Positions 1 through 8,482 of a stretch of DNA of 64,000 bases are shown here, one piece after another. The DNA is taken from the NCBI GenBank assembly GCA_019634165.1, contig JAHQVT010000007.1, positions 62,001 through 126,000 on the forward strand, given 5' to 3'. The DNA is from Rhodospirillales bacterium (GTDB lineage Bacteria; Pseudomonadota; Alphaproteobacteria; Rhodospirillales; Thalassospiraceae). The stretch's first letter is position 1; each line of letters starts with the position of its first letter. Below the pieces are notes generated by a model. It had not been told where the DNA came from, searched no databases, and saw only the letters and a program-made list of their open reading frames with translations. The translations under genes were made by a program, and so were the position numbers.

Positions 1-1
1 C

Positions 2-796
2 GTTGCCACCATCAGTTGGGCCTTTACCGAAACCGTGATTACCCTTGGCCTTGATCCGGTCGCGATTGCTGATGCGAAAGATTATGTCGACTGGGTTTCC
101 AAACCTGACTTGCCTTCCGACTTTATTGATTTGGGGCAGCGGTCATCGCCCAATCTAGAAGCCCTTCGGGCAGCAAAACCCGATCTGATCATTACCATCC
201 CCGATATCGGCATGGCTTATGGCAAGCTTGTCGAAATCGCCCCGGTTCTTGAACTGAAACTGTTTGATGAAAAACGTCCGGCCTTTGAAACCGCGCGCGA
301 AACTTTGGCAAAAGTCGCCAAGGCAACCGGCCGCGAAGCCCAAGCCGAGACGTATCTGAAACATGTTGATCAGAAACTTGTCGAATATGGCGAACGTATC
401 CACGCCGTAATTGGCCCCGACCAGAAAGTAAACGTTGTTTACTTCTTTGATGAAAGCAATGTCGGCATTTATGGCAAAACATCCATGCCCGGTTCGGTTC
501 TTACCGCGATGAATGTGCCGCTTGCTTATAGGGGCGAGGTCAACAAATGGGGTTTTGCGCGTGGCGAGTTTGACATCATCGCGCCATTTGCCAAGGAAAC
601 GCTGGTCTATACCAACCCTGTTCCTGAGGTGGTTCTTAAAAAAATATGGAACTCACCGATGTGGAACGTGATGGATTTTGTGCGCAACAAACGGGTCTAT
701 GAATTGCCCGTGGTCTGGGCCTATGGCGGGGTGCCTTCTGCCCTTAGGTTTGCCGAACTTCTGACCGAAAGCCTTGAAAACGGCCCCCATCAATGA
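2..796 (+). CDS. Iron-siderophore ABC transporter periplasmic binding protein, FhuD-like (5' end outside window)
   Basis: Binds a ferric siderophore in the periplasm and delivers it to the inner-membrane permease. The frame is open from base 2, so the true start and signal peptide lie before the window; a GTG at 35 is only an internal codon. The visible part has the type III binding-protein pattern: an N-lobe with LEALRAAKPDLIIT, a long linking helix, and a C-lobe ending RVYELPVVWAYGGVPSALRFAELL. Its stop overlaps the next gene's start (ATGA), so it is translationally coupled to the FhuB-like permease. A hydroxamate substrate is inferred from that partner and from the nearby TonB receptor; the ligand cannot be read from sequence. 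The matching ATPase is not in the window and may lie upstream. Confidence 0.85.
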   Translation, partial: VATISWAFTETVITLGLDPVAIADAKDYVDWVSKPDLPSDFIDLGQRSSPNLEALRAAKPDLIITIPDIGMAYGKLVEIAPVLELKLFDEKRPAFETARETLAKVAKATGREAQAETYLKHVDQKLVEYGERIHAVIGPDQKVNVVYFFDESNVGIYGKTSMPGSVLTAMNVPLAYRGEVNKWGFARGEFDIIAPFAKETLVYTNPVPEVVLKKIWNSPMWNVMDFVRNKRVYELPVVWAYGGVPSALRFAELLTESLENGPHQ

Positions 797-2790
797 TCAA
801 GACTTCCCATCGGACTCCCACCCTTCTTTTGGCAGCCCTTGGCGTGCTCTCGATTGGTGTTCTTGTCATTGATTTCTGGCCGTTCCTGCAAAATGGTTTG
901 GCCGGTCAGGTGATGTTTACACCCGATGAAACCGATTTTGATCAAATCCTGTTTCATTACAGCACCCTGCCCCGCCTTGCGATGGCGTTTCTGTGTGGGG
1001 CCGGTCTTGCGCTGGCCGGGGCGGCAATCCAGACGGTTTTGCGCAATCCATTGGCATCGCCGACAACCCTTGGCGTTGGGGCCGGTGTTGAATTTGCCTT
1101 AACCATTTTCGTTCTGGTTGCACCGGCATCGCTTGCTCTGTTTCAAGAAGCATTCGCCCTTGCCGGGGGTATGATTGCACTGGGTGCGGTTTATCTGATT
1201 GCGGCAAAGCGAGGCAATGCGACGCTTTGGCTGATCTTGGCCGGCATGATTATCAATCTGCTTTTGCAGTCCGGCACGCAGATACTTTTGCTGTTTAACG
1301 AACAATATCTGCAGTCGATCTTTATGTGGGGGGCTGGTGATCTGGCCCAGAATGGCTGGGAAGCAACCCAGTTTGTTTTGCCCCGTATCGTGATCGGCAT
1401 GGCGGCTGTTTTATTGTTGTCGCGTCCGCTTGATCTTTTGGCCCTTGGCGATGACACAGCAAGCTCGCTTGGTGCAAAAGTTACGGTTCTGCGCCTGTTG
1501 ATCCTTGGCTTTGCGGTTTTCATTACCGCATCGGTTATTTCAGCAGCAGGCATGATTGGCTTTATCGGGCTGGCTGTTCCTGCCGCCTTGCGTATTGCCG
1601 GGTTAACCCGGTCACGCGACCTTATGATCTATTCGGTTTTGACCGGTGGGTTCACGCTTTTGGTGATTGATTTCATCGTCCGCCAGTTTAACGGGCTTGG
1701 TGGCGACATTTTGCCAACCGGGGCGGCGACCGCCCTTTTTGGTGCGCCGTTTATCATCTTGATCCTGCGCAAAGCCAAGATCATGCCCGGCAGCCAAAGC
1801 GAAGATCAGCACAGCGATCAAGAAATCACATCGAAGACCGGGCTTAGTATTCTTTTGACCGCCCTTCTAGCGATCGGTTTGGTGTTCTCGTTGTTTGTAT
1901 CGCTTGATGGCACTGGATTTGCCGTTCTGGGCTGGACGGTTAATTGGAACGACAACAGCTTTGACATCATAACCGGCCGTGCTGAACGCACCTTTGCCGC
2001 AATGATTTGCGGGGCGGCATTGGCCGTATCGGGTACCTTGATCCAGCGTGTTGGCCGCAACCCACTGGCCAGCCCGGAAATCACCGGCGTCAGTTCGGCC
2101 ACAGCACTTGCGATCATTCTTGCGCTGACCATGTTTGGGTTTGCCCAGCGCGCTGATCTTATGATCATTGGGGCTGCTGGCGGCATCATTTCGCTGATTG
2201 TTCTGTTGGCACTGTGCCGTAAATTCACCCATGCACCGCATTACATGTTGCTTAATGGCTTGGCCCTGACCGCCATTTTGGGTGCCATCGTCCGCATTGT
2301 TTTAACCCGCAGCGGCACGCAAACATCGATGCTGATGTCGTGGCTGGCAGGTACGACCTATTTCACCAATATGGACGAGGTGATGATTGTCGCAGGTGTG
2401 ACAACTGTGTTGCTGATCGTTGCAATCGCCCTGCGCCGCCCACTTGAAATGGCATCTCTTGGCACGGATCAATCGGTATCACTTGGGCTTGGCATCACGA
2501 CATTCCAATTTGCCATGATGTTCCTTGCCGCCATTTTGGCCGCAGCAGCAACGCTTCTTGTCGGGCCGCTCAGCTTCGTTGGCTTAATGGCTCCGCATTT
2601 GGCACGTGTGGCGGGATACCGCCTTGCGGGCGGGCATTTGCTGGGATCGGTTTTAATCGGGGTAAATGTGATGATGGTGGCCGAATGGCTGGCAAGAAAC
2701 CTTTTATACCCTGCCCAACTTCCGACCGGGCTGATTGCCGCCTTGATCGGGACCAGTTATTTCCTGCTGTTGGCTGTGCGTAAACGCTGA
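793..2790 (+). CDS. fhuB: Fused iron-siderophore ABC transporter permease, FhuB-like
   Basis: Inner-membrane channel for siderophore import. At 665 residues it is about twice the usual FecCD permease and close to E. coli FhuB (about 660), with two homologous halves. Each half carries the cytoplasmic ATPase-contact region: RNPLASPTTLGVGAG near residue 78 and RNPLASPEITGVSSA near residue 424. Each half also repeats the later glycine-rich helix (AGMIGFIGLAVPAALRI and VGPLSFVGLMAPHLARV). The start overlaps the stop of the upstream binding-protein gene by 4 nt. A fused permease of this kind is known for hydroxamate systems (FhuB), which supports a ferrichrome/hydroxamate role. No clear terminator follows; the next gene is convergent. 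Confidence 0.9.
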   Translation: MIKTSHRTPTLLLAALGVLSIGVLVIDFWPFLQNGLAGQVMFTPDETDFDQILFHYSTLPRLAMAFLCGAGLALAGAAIQTVLRNPLASPTTLGVGAGVEFALTIFVLVAPASLALFQEAFALAGGMIALGAVYLIAAKRGNATLWLILAGMIINLLLQSGTQILLLFNEQYLQSIFMWGAGDLAQNGWEATQFVLPRIVIGMAAVLLLSRPLDLLALGDDTASSLGAKVTVLRLLILGFAVFITASVISAAGMIGFIGLAVPAALRIAGLTRSRDLMIYSVLTGGFTLLVIDFIVRQFNGLGGDILPTGAATALFGAPFIILILRKAKIMPGSQSEDQHSDQEITSKTGLSILLTALLAIGLVFSLFVSLDGTGFAVLGWTVNWNDNSFDIITGRAERTFAAMICGAALAVSGTLIQRVGRNPLASPEITGVSSATALAIILALTMFGFAQRADLMIIGAAGGIISLIVLLALCRKFTHAPHYMLLNGLALTAILGAIVRIVLTRSGTQTSMLMSWLAGTTYFTNMDEVMIVAGVTTVLLIVAIALRRPLEMASLGTDQSVSLGLGITTFQFAMMFLAAILAAAATLLVGPLSFVGLMAPHLARVAGYRLAGGHLLGSVLIGVNVMMVAEWLARNLLYPAQLPTGLIAALIGTSYFLLLAVRKR

Positions 2791-2821
2791 TTTCGATCCG
2801 TTACCCGTTAAGCCCCATTTC

Positions 2822-3223
2822 TTATGAAGGCGGCCAGTTTTCGGCCATCTTAAACGCCGCATCAAGCGTTTGTGCATGTTTCATGGGAAAGGGCAACATG
2901 CGGGCAAAGTTGCTGTTTTCAACTTCTTCGGCGTGATTATGAACATGGCCATCACCGTGATGATGATCTTGTTCCACGCGAATGACGCCCTTGGCAAATA
3001 CCGCCAAACGGTCGCGGTTTTGTTTGAACCATGCCGCGGCCTGTTTGCGGGTTTCGTGGTCTTGTTCGGTCATGCCTTTTATCAACATGATCAACACAGC
3101 CGGTTCACTGCGTTTCGCCAGTTCACGAAGTGCGTTGATATAGGCATCGCCATCCGCAGGGCTTTGCGCATCAATCATTTCGAACAGAACGATATCGCTT
3201 CGGTGTGTGCTTGATATGAACAT
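2822..3223 (-). CDS. Conserved small protein with His-rich segment, siderophore-locus associated
   Basis: Function not recognised. It is a 133-residue soluble protein with no signal peptide or membrane segment. The N-terminal half (SDIVLFEMIDAQSPADG, then VLIMLIKG) suggests an alternating beta/alpha fold. A histidine-rich stretch (DHHHGDGHVHNH, about residue 90) could bind metal. The end contains PFPM and a helical tail. The start at 3223 is chosen because GAGG lies 6 nt upstream; an in-frame TTG at 3235 has no such site. It is read just after the TonB receptor in the same direction, separated by a hairpin, so it probably belongs to the iron-uptake unit. A role in iron handling is inference from context only. 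Confidence 0.6.
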   Translation of the reverse strand: MFISSTHRSDIVLFEMIDAQSPADGDAYINALRELAKRSEPAVLIMLIKGMTEQDHETRKQAAAWFKQNRDRLAVFAKGVIRVEQDHHHGDGHVHNHAEEVENSNFARMLPFPMKHAQTLDAAFKMAENWPPS

Positions 3224-3242
3224 GTGTTGCCTCAATACAAAC

Positions 3243-3267
3243 GGCCCGGCAGGAAAACCGCCGGGCC
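3243..3267 (-). terminator. GC-rich hairpin after TonB receptor gene
   Basis: An 8-bp perfect stem (GGCCCGGC / GCCGGGCC) with a 9-nt loop lies between the TonB receptor stop and the His-rich protein gene. The following U-run on the minus strand is short (GTTTGT), so it is a weak terminator or attenuator that would lower expression of the downstream gene. Confidence 0.5.
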
Positions 3268-3288
3268 AAAATTCAAATGCGTTGGATG

Positions 3289-5703
3289 TTAAAATTCGCG
3301 TCGGAACCCTAACATGATGGTCCGACCATGCCCGGCCACGGAATAGCCGCGAAGCGCACTTGCCGCCGGGTTTTCATAGCTGGCATCAAAGATGTTTTCG
3401 ATCCCAAGTCGCGCCGTTCCGCCCAGAACCGGATAATGAGCCGACAGGTTAAACACCAGGCTTGAGTCAATTTTGGCCGTATCGATCTTGCTGCGCGGTG
3501 CGGTATAGGTTCCGTCAAAACGCATATTCAGATCATACCAGACATAACTATCGACATAACCGGTAAAGCGGAATGGCGATGGAATACGGTTATTGGGAAG
3601 CCAGCTATCAAGATCGCCGTTTTTGTTTTTGTCATAACGCCCTTCGACATAAGACGCCAATGCACCAACAAAAGTATCTTCGCTGATATCGTATTCAGCC
3701 GTCAGTTCCGCACCAACAATGCGTTCTTTTTGCTGGCTGAGTTTGCTGGTCGCGGTATCGAAGTTATCACCGCGTTCGTTGGTACTCATATAGACAGCGC
3801 CCGTGGTGCGAAAATCATTCCCGACATAGCGCGCAGCAAGTTCATAGGTTTTGACTTTGGATGCTTCGACATCAATGTCAGAAAATTTAAGCGGAATGCC
3901 ACTGGTGCCTGCACGGCGGGTATAAGCCCCGACATCCGGAACAGAAAACCCTTCGCTGTAACTAAGCGAGGTATCAATTTTATCGGTCCAATGCACAACA
4001 GCAGATGCATTATAAGTCACCGCACTATAAGACGCATTGCCCCCGGTAAAAGCAGCCGTCCCAAAATAGGCCGATCCGACACCACCGACATAGCGCATAT
4101 AGTTCGGGCGGGTGAAATCGCTGACCGTCAGATCATATTTCTCATAGCGTACACCACCAGACAGATCGACATATTGCGTCACCGGTGCAGAAATTTGCGC
4201 AAAGACTGCTTTGCCGTCCTGTTCCATCGGTGCGCCAATATCACGACCACTGACTGTGCGGTATTTGACATCATCAAACGTCAAATCCCCACCCCAGCTT
4301 AGGCTCATGCCGTCATAAACCATATCAAGCGGTGTATCGGTCGAAAGCTTAACCCCGGTTTTTAACGTATCAATTACCGACTGCCCCAATGGGTCTTCGG
4401 TCGATGGGCTATCGGCCAACGCCACCAGTGCAAAGTTATAGGTTGAATGATATTCGGCACGGGCGGCTTGTTTATAGCTGTCATTGTAAAACAGCTTCAG
4501 ATCGCCAACGCCAAGCTTGCCGAAATCATATTCATACCCGGCAGTGAAATACTGGCTTTCATCTTCGATCGGCTGTGCTTTGTAAGGTGCATCATAATTG
4601 ACCGAAATCGGATCGGTGGTCAGGTCTGGATAATATTCAATATTCTGGCGAAACCGGACGACTTCGGTTGACAGAAAAAGACGGTGGCCTTCGGTCAGGG
4701 TCACGCCAGCCTTGCCAAACATATTTAGGTCTTCGGCGTTATCAAACCCGCCCTGCCCCAACATCGCATCCGAGGCCACTTGATTGCCATACCCGTCATA
4801 GAAATTGTTCGACTTGGCCCCGGTGATGCTGGCGGCATAATCAACCACACCAACGCCGCCACTTCCGGCAAGTGTCAAGGATGGTGCAAGGCTGTCACCA
4901 ACATCATCGGTAAAGGTTTTGATATGACCATCAACTGAAAACGTGTTGGCGCCAGCGTCGCCGGTTTTGGTGATGATGTTAATCGTGGCCCCGGTTGCGC
5001 CATCGCCGTTCATCGCGTTTGACCCGGGAATGACTTCGATGCTTTCGATCTGGGCGACATCGATCATGGATAAAATACGACTGGAATTCCGCAGCGGCGT
5101 GTTGCGCGAAATCCCGTCGACAAGAACCTGAACATCACGGCCACGGAATGTTTCCGTACTGCCAATCAGGCTTTGATCATCAAACATAAAGCCCGGAACA
5201 GAATTGCGAATGACGTTGGTAACGTCACTTGTTTTGGCAAGCTGGGCTTCGATCTGTTCGCGGCCAATCACCACAACCGTTGGCGACATCGATGAGATTG
5301 ACCGGCGTGAACGCGTGGCACTGACAACAATGTTGGGCAGGGTTGCCGAACTTTGGGTTCCTTGTGTCGCAAGCGGAAAGACGCGAACACTGTCTTCGGT
5401 GATAAACTCGAACGTATGATCACTGCCGGTTAGCAAAACCGACAAGGCTTGTGCCGCATCAAGTTCCCCACTCACCGATTGCCCCTGAAGGCCTGAAAGA
5501 TCACCCTGCACAATCAGTTGCAAACCAAACTGCCCTGCGAGTTGGTCCAAAGACGTGCGAAGATCGCCGGCATTGATGGACACACCCTGTGGCGCGGTAG
5601 CATTTGACTGCGCAGCGGCAGATGCCATCGAAATTCCCAACACGGCCGCAACCAGCGCACTGGTCCCCAGCAGACGTGCTTTTGTCATTTTTGTATTTTT
5701 CAC
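3289..5703 (-). CDS. TonB-dependent siderophore receptor with N-terminal signalling (STN) domain
   Basis: Outer-membrane gated channel for ferric siderophore. Order: signal peptide (residues 1-32, ending SAAAQS), secretin/TonB short N-terminal domain (about 42-115, SINAGDLRTSLDQLAGQFGLQ), plug domain (about 125-250, with QVLVDGISRNTPLR and MNGDGATGATINIITK), then a 22-strand type barrel ending in aromatic FRREF. The STN domain marks receptors that signal to FecR, and fecR and fecI lie directly upstream in the same direction. Barrel features resemble hydroxamate receptors of the RhtA/IutA group, but the ligand is inferred. The start is GTG at 5703 because GGGG sits 7 nt upstream; ATG at 5688 is an alternative. 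A Fur-like box lies just before the gene. Confidence 0.92.
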   Translation of the reverse strand: MKNTKMTKARLLGTSALVAAVLGISMASAAAQSNATAPQGVSINAGDLRTSLDQLAGQFGLQLIVQGDLSGLQGQSVSGELDAAQALSVLLTGSDHTFEFITEDSVRVFPLATQGTQSSATLPNIVVSATRSRRSISSMSPTVVVIGREQIEAQLAKTSDVTNVIRNSVPGFMFDDQSLIGSTETFRGRDVQVLVDGISRNTPLRNSSRILSMIDVAQIESIEVIPGSNAMNGDGATGATINIITKTGDAGANTFSVDGHIKTFTDDVGDSLAPSLTLAGSGGVGVVDYAASITGAKSNNFYDGYGNQVASDAMLGQGGFDNAEDLNMFGKAGVTLTEGHRLFLSTEVVRFRQNIEYYPDLTTDPISVNYDAPYKAQPIEDESQYFTAGYEYDFGKLGVGDLKLFYNDSYKQAARAEYHSTYNFALVALADSPSTEDPLGQSVIDTLKTGVKLSTDTPLDMVYDGMSLSWGGDLTFDDVKYRTVSGRDIGAPMEQDGKAVFAQISAPVTQYVDLSGGVRYEKYDLTVSDFTRPNYMRYVGGVGSAYFGTAAFTGGNASYSAVTYNASAVVHWTDKIDTSLSYSEGFSVPDVGAYTRRAGTSGIPLKFSDIDVEASKVKTYELAARYVGNDFRTTGAVYMSTNERGDNFDTATSKLSQQKERIVGAELTAEYDISEDTFVGALASYVEGRYDKNKNGDLDSWLPNNRIPSPFRFTGYVDSYVWYDLNMRFDGTYTAPRSKIDTAKIDSSLVFNLSAHYPVLGGTARLGIENIFDASYENPAASALRGYSVAGHGRTIMLGFRREF

Positions 5704-5726
5704 GATATAACCCCAAGATCACGAAT

Positions 5727-5748
5727 AATAATGCAAATCACTATTATC
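5727..5748 (-). promoter_or_regulatory. Fur-box-like operator upstream of TonB receptor gene
   Basis: The sequence AATAATGCAAATCACTATT, followed by ATC, lies 24 nt before the receptor start. On the minus strand it reads GATAATAGTGATTTGCAT, which resembles the classical Fur consensus in its GATAAT half and its TTTGCAT half. Iron repression is inferred; no binding data are available. Confidence 0.55.
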
Positions 5749-5789
5749 CTCATGACGCATGAGGTCGGGTTTTGAGGATGTCTGTTGTG

Positions 5790-6872
5790 CTAATTTTTTG
5801 AAATAATTTCAAACCCGCCGGGAAATGACTGCTTTTTCAGTCCATAAGCCCCCAGCAATGCAGCAATTGCACTTTGTGGTTTGGTAAGATCGAAGCTTCC
5901 GGTGACATAGACATCCCCCATCAGCGGATCCAAAACATAGCTTTCATCCGCCATTAAAGGGGCGATTTTTGCCAGCAATTCTTCAAGCGGCATGTCCTGT
6001 GCGATCCATCGTCCTTCACGCCATGCCGCCAGCCGGTCAATATCATACGCACCGTAGCGCATATCGCCCTTTGTCCCCTGCCATGCGGTCTGCCCGGCAC
6101 TTAGACGCGCTAAGCGTACGTCGCGCGAGCCAAGGTCAACCACACCTTCGCGAACTTCGACCCGTGGATGCCCCGCCCAGTTAGAGGCGGCAAATTCCGT
6201 TCCCACCGCCTGGGCAATCAAACCACCAATGGTCACACGCAACGGACGTTCTGCATCCTTGGCAACCTTGATGTAAATACCACCTTGTAGAACGATGATG
6301 TCACGGGCCTGTTGGGTAAAGTCGATATTTAGCCGCGTTCCGGGTTCCATCCAGATTTGTGACCCATCGGCCAAATCGTGGATTTGCGATATGGTACTGA
6401 TCGAATTTTCGGCAACCAAATCCGGATCAGGGCGGACTGCGCCAAGAACAAACAAACCAACAATGACCATACAGGTCGCCAAGGCCAGCATCGGACGGAA
6501 CCGACGATTGATCGGCCGCATTCCCGGAAAACGCCCTGCCCCGCCACCAAGCGCACCAAGGCGTTCAAGATCATCGCGAATGCCCGCAAGGTCGGTTTCC
6601 TCAAGCGGGCGCCGCATATCATTTGAAACACCAGATGATGAACGGCCCGCATCGCGCGGCTGTGCTTTGTTATCTGCAGCCGCAATTTCCATGCTGTGCC
6701 ACGTTTGACGGGCATGTTGCAGCAATGCCGCATTGTTCGGCGATTTCGCCTGCCAGCTATCAAAGGCAGTTTGCTCAAACGGGGCCAGCACATCGCCATC
6801 AAGCCGGATCGCCCAGAAATCAGCAATATCTTCGTCGCTTTTACAATCAAGGGGATAACGAAATTCTGTCAT
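5790..6872 (-). CDS. FecR-family anti-sigma factor / sigma regulator
   Basis: Inner-membrane regulator that relays the loaded-receptor signal to the FecI sigma factor. The N-terminal cytoplasmic region contains the DUF4880-like FAIRLDGDVLAPFEQTAFDSWQAKSP segment split by typical tryptophans, a single membrane helix lies near residue 130 (LALATCMVIVGLFVLGAV), and the periplasmic FecR domain follows (DGSQIWMEPGTRLNI, then GVVDLGSRDVRLARLSAGQ). The C-terminal part resembles an STN-like fold (LEELLAKIAPLMADESYVLD), as in many FecR proteins. At 360 residues it is somewhat longer than E. coli FecR. It lies between the sigma gene and the receptor gene, the standard order. Confidence 0.9.
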   Translation of the reverse strand: MTEFRYPLDCKSDEDIADFWAIRLDGDVLAPFEQTAFDSWQAKSPNNAALLQHARQTWHSMEIAAADNKAQPRDAGRSSSGVSNDMRRPLEETDLAGIRDDLERLGALGGGAGRFPGMRPINRRFRPMLALATCMVIVGLFVLGAVRPDPDLVAENSISTISQIHDLADGSQIWMEPGTRLNIDFTQQARDIIVLQGGIYIKVAKDAERPLRVTIGGLIAQAVGTEFAASNWAGHPRVEVREGVVDLGSRDVRLARLSAGQTAWQGTKGDMRYGAYDIDRLAAWREGRWIAQDMPLEELLAKIAPLMADESYVLDPLMGDVYVTGSFDLTKPQSAIAALLGAYGLKKQSFPGGFEIISKN

Positions 6873-6960
6873 GGCAATTTTGTGGTCCGGCGTTTGATAA
6901 ATGGTCCTGCAGTTGGGCTTGTACCCTATTATGTGACGATCCCGGCACGTAAATGAGGAT

Positions 6961-6980
6961 GTTTAGAGTTTAGAGTTTAG
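6961..6980. repeat. Short tandem repeat GTTTAGA x ~3
   Basis: Three consecutive copies of GTTTAGA (last one missing a base) lie in the gap between the FecI-like and FecR-like genes. Copy number could vary by slippage. No function is apparent. Confidence 0.7.
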
Positions 6981-6989
6981 GTCATGATC

Positions 6990-7514
6990 CTAATTTTCAT
7001 GGCGTGCCAACACCTCGCGGCAATGCTTTAACGCAATTCGCAAATGCTTTTCCACCATATTACGACTAACACCAAGCTTTTGCGCGGTTTCGCCAGGCGT
7101 TAGATGATCGCGTTTGCATAAAAGAAACGCTTCGCGACAGCGCGGGGGTAAATCTTGGATCGCGCTTGCAATGATATCAAGACGCTGCCGATCCGAACTA
7201 ATTTGTTCGGGTGTGGCGTAATGATTGCTGCTGCCCTGCAATTCGGAAATGTCGGCGGGGTCGGTGAATTCCAAAGGGTTGCGTTTGTTCCGGCGCAAAA
7301 CATCAATCGCCAGATTGGTCGCCATACGCATCAAGTAGGCTGGCGGGTTTTCAACCTCTTTGGGGTCAACATCACGGTGGCGCAATTGCACGTAAAGATC
7401 ATGCAAGACGTCCTGGCTTTCTTCCCGTGTCGGCAGATATTTCTGAACCTGACGCAGAAGACGCCCGTGATATTGTTGATAAATTCCGTCCCAGAAACGG
7501 TCCCGGACCGTCAT
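6990..7514 (-). CDS. ECF RNA polymerase sigma factor, FecI family
   Basis: Directs RNA polymerase to the cognate receptor gene when ferric siderophore is bound outside. Region 2 is visible (YLPTREESQDVLHDLYVQL, then PPAYLMRMATNLAIDVLRR) and region 4 with a helix-turn-helix (DLPPRCREAFLLCKRDHLTPGETAQKLGVSRNMVEKHL). The start is set at ATG 7514, giving 174 residues, the size of E. coli FecI (173); a longer frame to 7577 would run through the Fur box and is unlikely. The order fecI-fecR-receptor on one strand is the classic cell-surface signalling cassette. Confidence 0.9.
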   Translation of the reverse strand: MTVRDRFWDGIYQQYHGRLLRQVQKYLPTREESQDVLHDLYVQLRHRDVDPKEVENPPAYLMRMATNLAIDVLRRNKRNPLEFTDPADISELQGSSNHYATPEQISSDRQRLDIIASAIQDLPPRCREAFLLCKRDHLTPGETAQKLGVSRNMVEKHLRIALKHCREVLARHEN

Positions 7515-7537
7515 ACGCTTACACCGGCATAAACAAT

Positions 7538-7556
7538 AATGATAACTATTATCATT
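7538..7556 (-). promoter_or_regulatory. Fur box upstream of fecI-like gene
   Basis: AATGATAACTATTATCATT contains the near-perfect dyad TGATAA-CTA-TTATCA and matches the 19-bp Fur consensus closely. It lies 24 nt before the chosen sigma-factor start, so iron-Fur repression of the whole signalling cassette is likely. It is the clearest Fur box in the window. Confidence 0.75.
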
Positions 7557-7604
7557 TTTACCGTATTTATAGTCCATGACAAAGCATCGTCAATCCAAAA
7601 AGCA

Positions 7605-7629
7605 AAAGGCCCGCATTTAGCGGACCTTT
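7605..7629 (-). terminator. Intrinsic terminator after uronate dehydrogenase gene
   Basis: A 10-bp stem (AAAGGTCCGC / GCGGGCCTTT on the minus strand, one G-U pair) with a 5-nt loop is followed by TTTGCTTTTT. It lies 25 nt past the udh stop and ends the TRAP-udh operon. Confidence 0.8.
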
Positions 7630-7653
7630 GCCCCCACCCAAACAGATGGCAAA

Positions 7654-8448
7654 TCAGTCTTCGAAATGTCCGTTAGAAGCAAACGGCCCGCCTTGATAAA
7701 TCACAGCCTTATCGTGGCGATCTTCCGGACCAAAGGCAGCTTCGATTTCTGCGCGGAACTGTTCTGAGCTATCTTTTGGTTTCCAGCCTAGGAAGTCTGC
7801 GTGATCGTTGCTCCACCATTTGGATTTGTTGTCGGATACACCATACACCACCAAATGACCGGTCATCGGGGCATCAAAGATCGCCTTCATCAGGGAAATA
7901 AAATCACCCGGGCTCATCCAGGTTGACAACATCCGGCGGTTAAGCGGCTTTTCAAAGCACGATCCGATGCGCACACTTACGGTTTCAACATCGAACTTGT
8001 CGTAATAATAACTTGCCACCGCTTCGCCGTAGCATTTGGTCACACCATACAAGCTATCAGGACGCTGTGCGGATTTGTCATCAAGTTTGGTGGTACGTTC
8101 GTGGAACCCAATTGCATGGTTGGAACTGGCAAACATGATCCGGCCAACACCGTTCTGGCGGGCGGCTTCATAAATGTTATAGGTTCCGGCAAGATTGGCC
8201 TGTAGCAAATCGTCAAATGCCGCTTCGATGGAAATACCGCCAAGATGGATGATGCCATCAACATCCTTGGTCAGTTCAATCACCGCTGCACGATCAGACA
8301 AATCACACGGGACGACTTCTTCGTTCGGCCCGGCCGGGTCCATCGGCGAAATATCCGACAAACGAATGACATCGGCATAGCCTTTAAGGCCTTCGCGGCA
8401 GATTTTTCCAAGGTTCCCGGCAGCACCGGTAATCAGCAAACGTTTCAT
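7654..8448 (-). CDS. udh: Uronate dehydrogenase (NAD-dependent)
   Basis: Oxidises D-galacturonate or D-glucuronate to the aldarolactone, the first step of oxidative hexuronate catabolism, in the cytoplasm. It is a short-chain/extended Rossmann protein with nucleotide motif TGAAGNLG at residue 7, the SSNHAIG serine region, and catalytic YGVTK. The 264 residues match characterised uronate dehydrogenases of Pseudomonas and Agrobacterium (about 265). The start at 8448 is chosen because AGAGGA lies 6 nt upstream; an extension to 8502 lacks support. It is the last gene of the dctP-dctQ-dctM-udh run, suggesting that the TRAP transporter brings in a uronate. Confidence 0.88.
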   Translation of the reverse strand: MKRLLITGAAGNLGKICREGLKGYADVIRLSDISPMDPAGPNEEVVPCDLSDRAAVIELTKDVDGIIHLGGISIEAAFDDLLQANLAGTYNIYEAARQNGVGRIMFASSNHAIGFHERTTKLDDKSAQRPDSLYGVTKCYGEAVASYYYDKFDVETVSVRIGSCFEKPLNRRMLSTWMSPGDFISLMKAIFDAPMTGHLVVYGVSDNKSKWWSNDHADFLGWKPKDSSEQFRAEIEAAFGPEDRHDKAVIYQGGPFASNGHFED

Positions 8449-8482
8449 CTTTATCCTCTTTGATATGCGTCTTTTACCGCGA

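Noticed and set aside
7515-7577. N-terminal extension of the first FecI-like sigma factor
   Set aside because: The extension would be translated through the Fur box and is not family-like.
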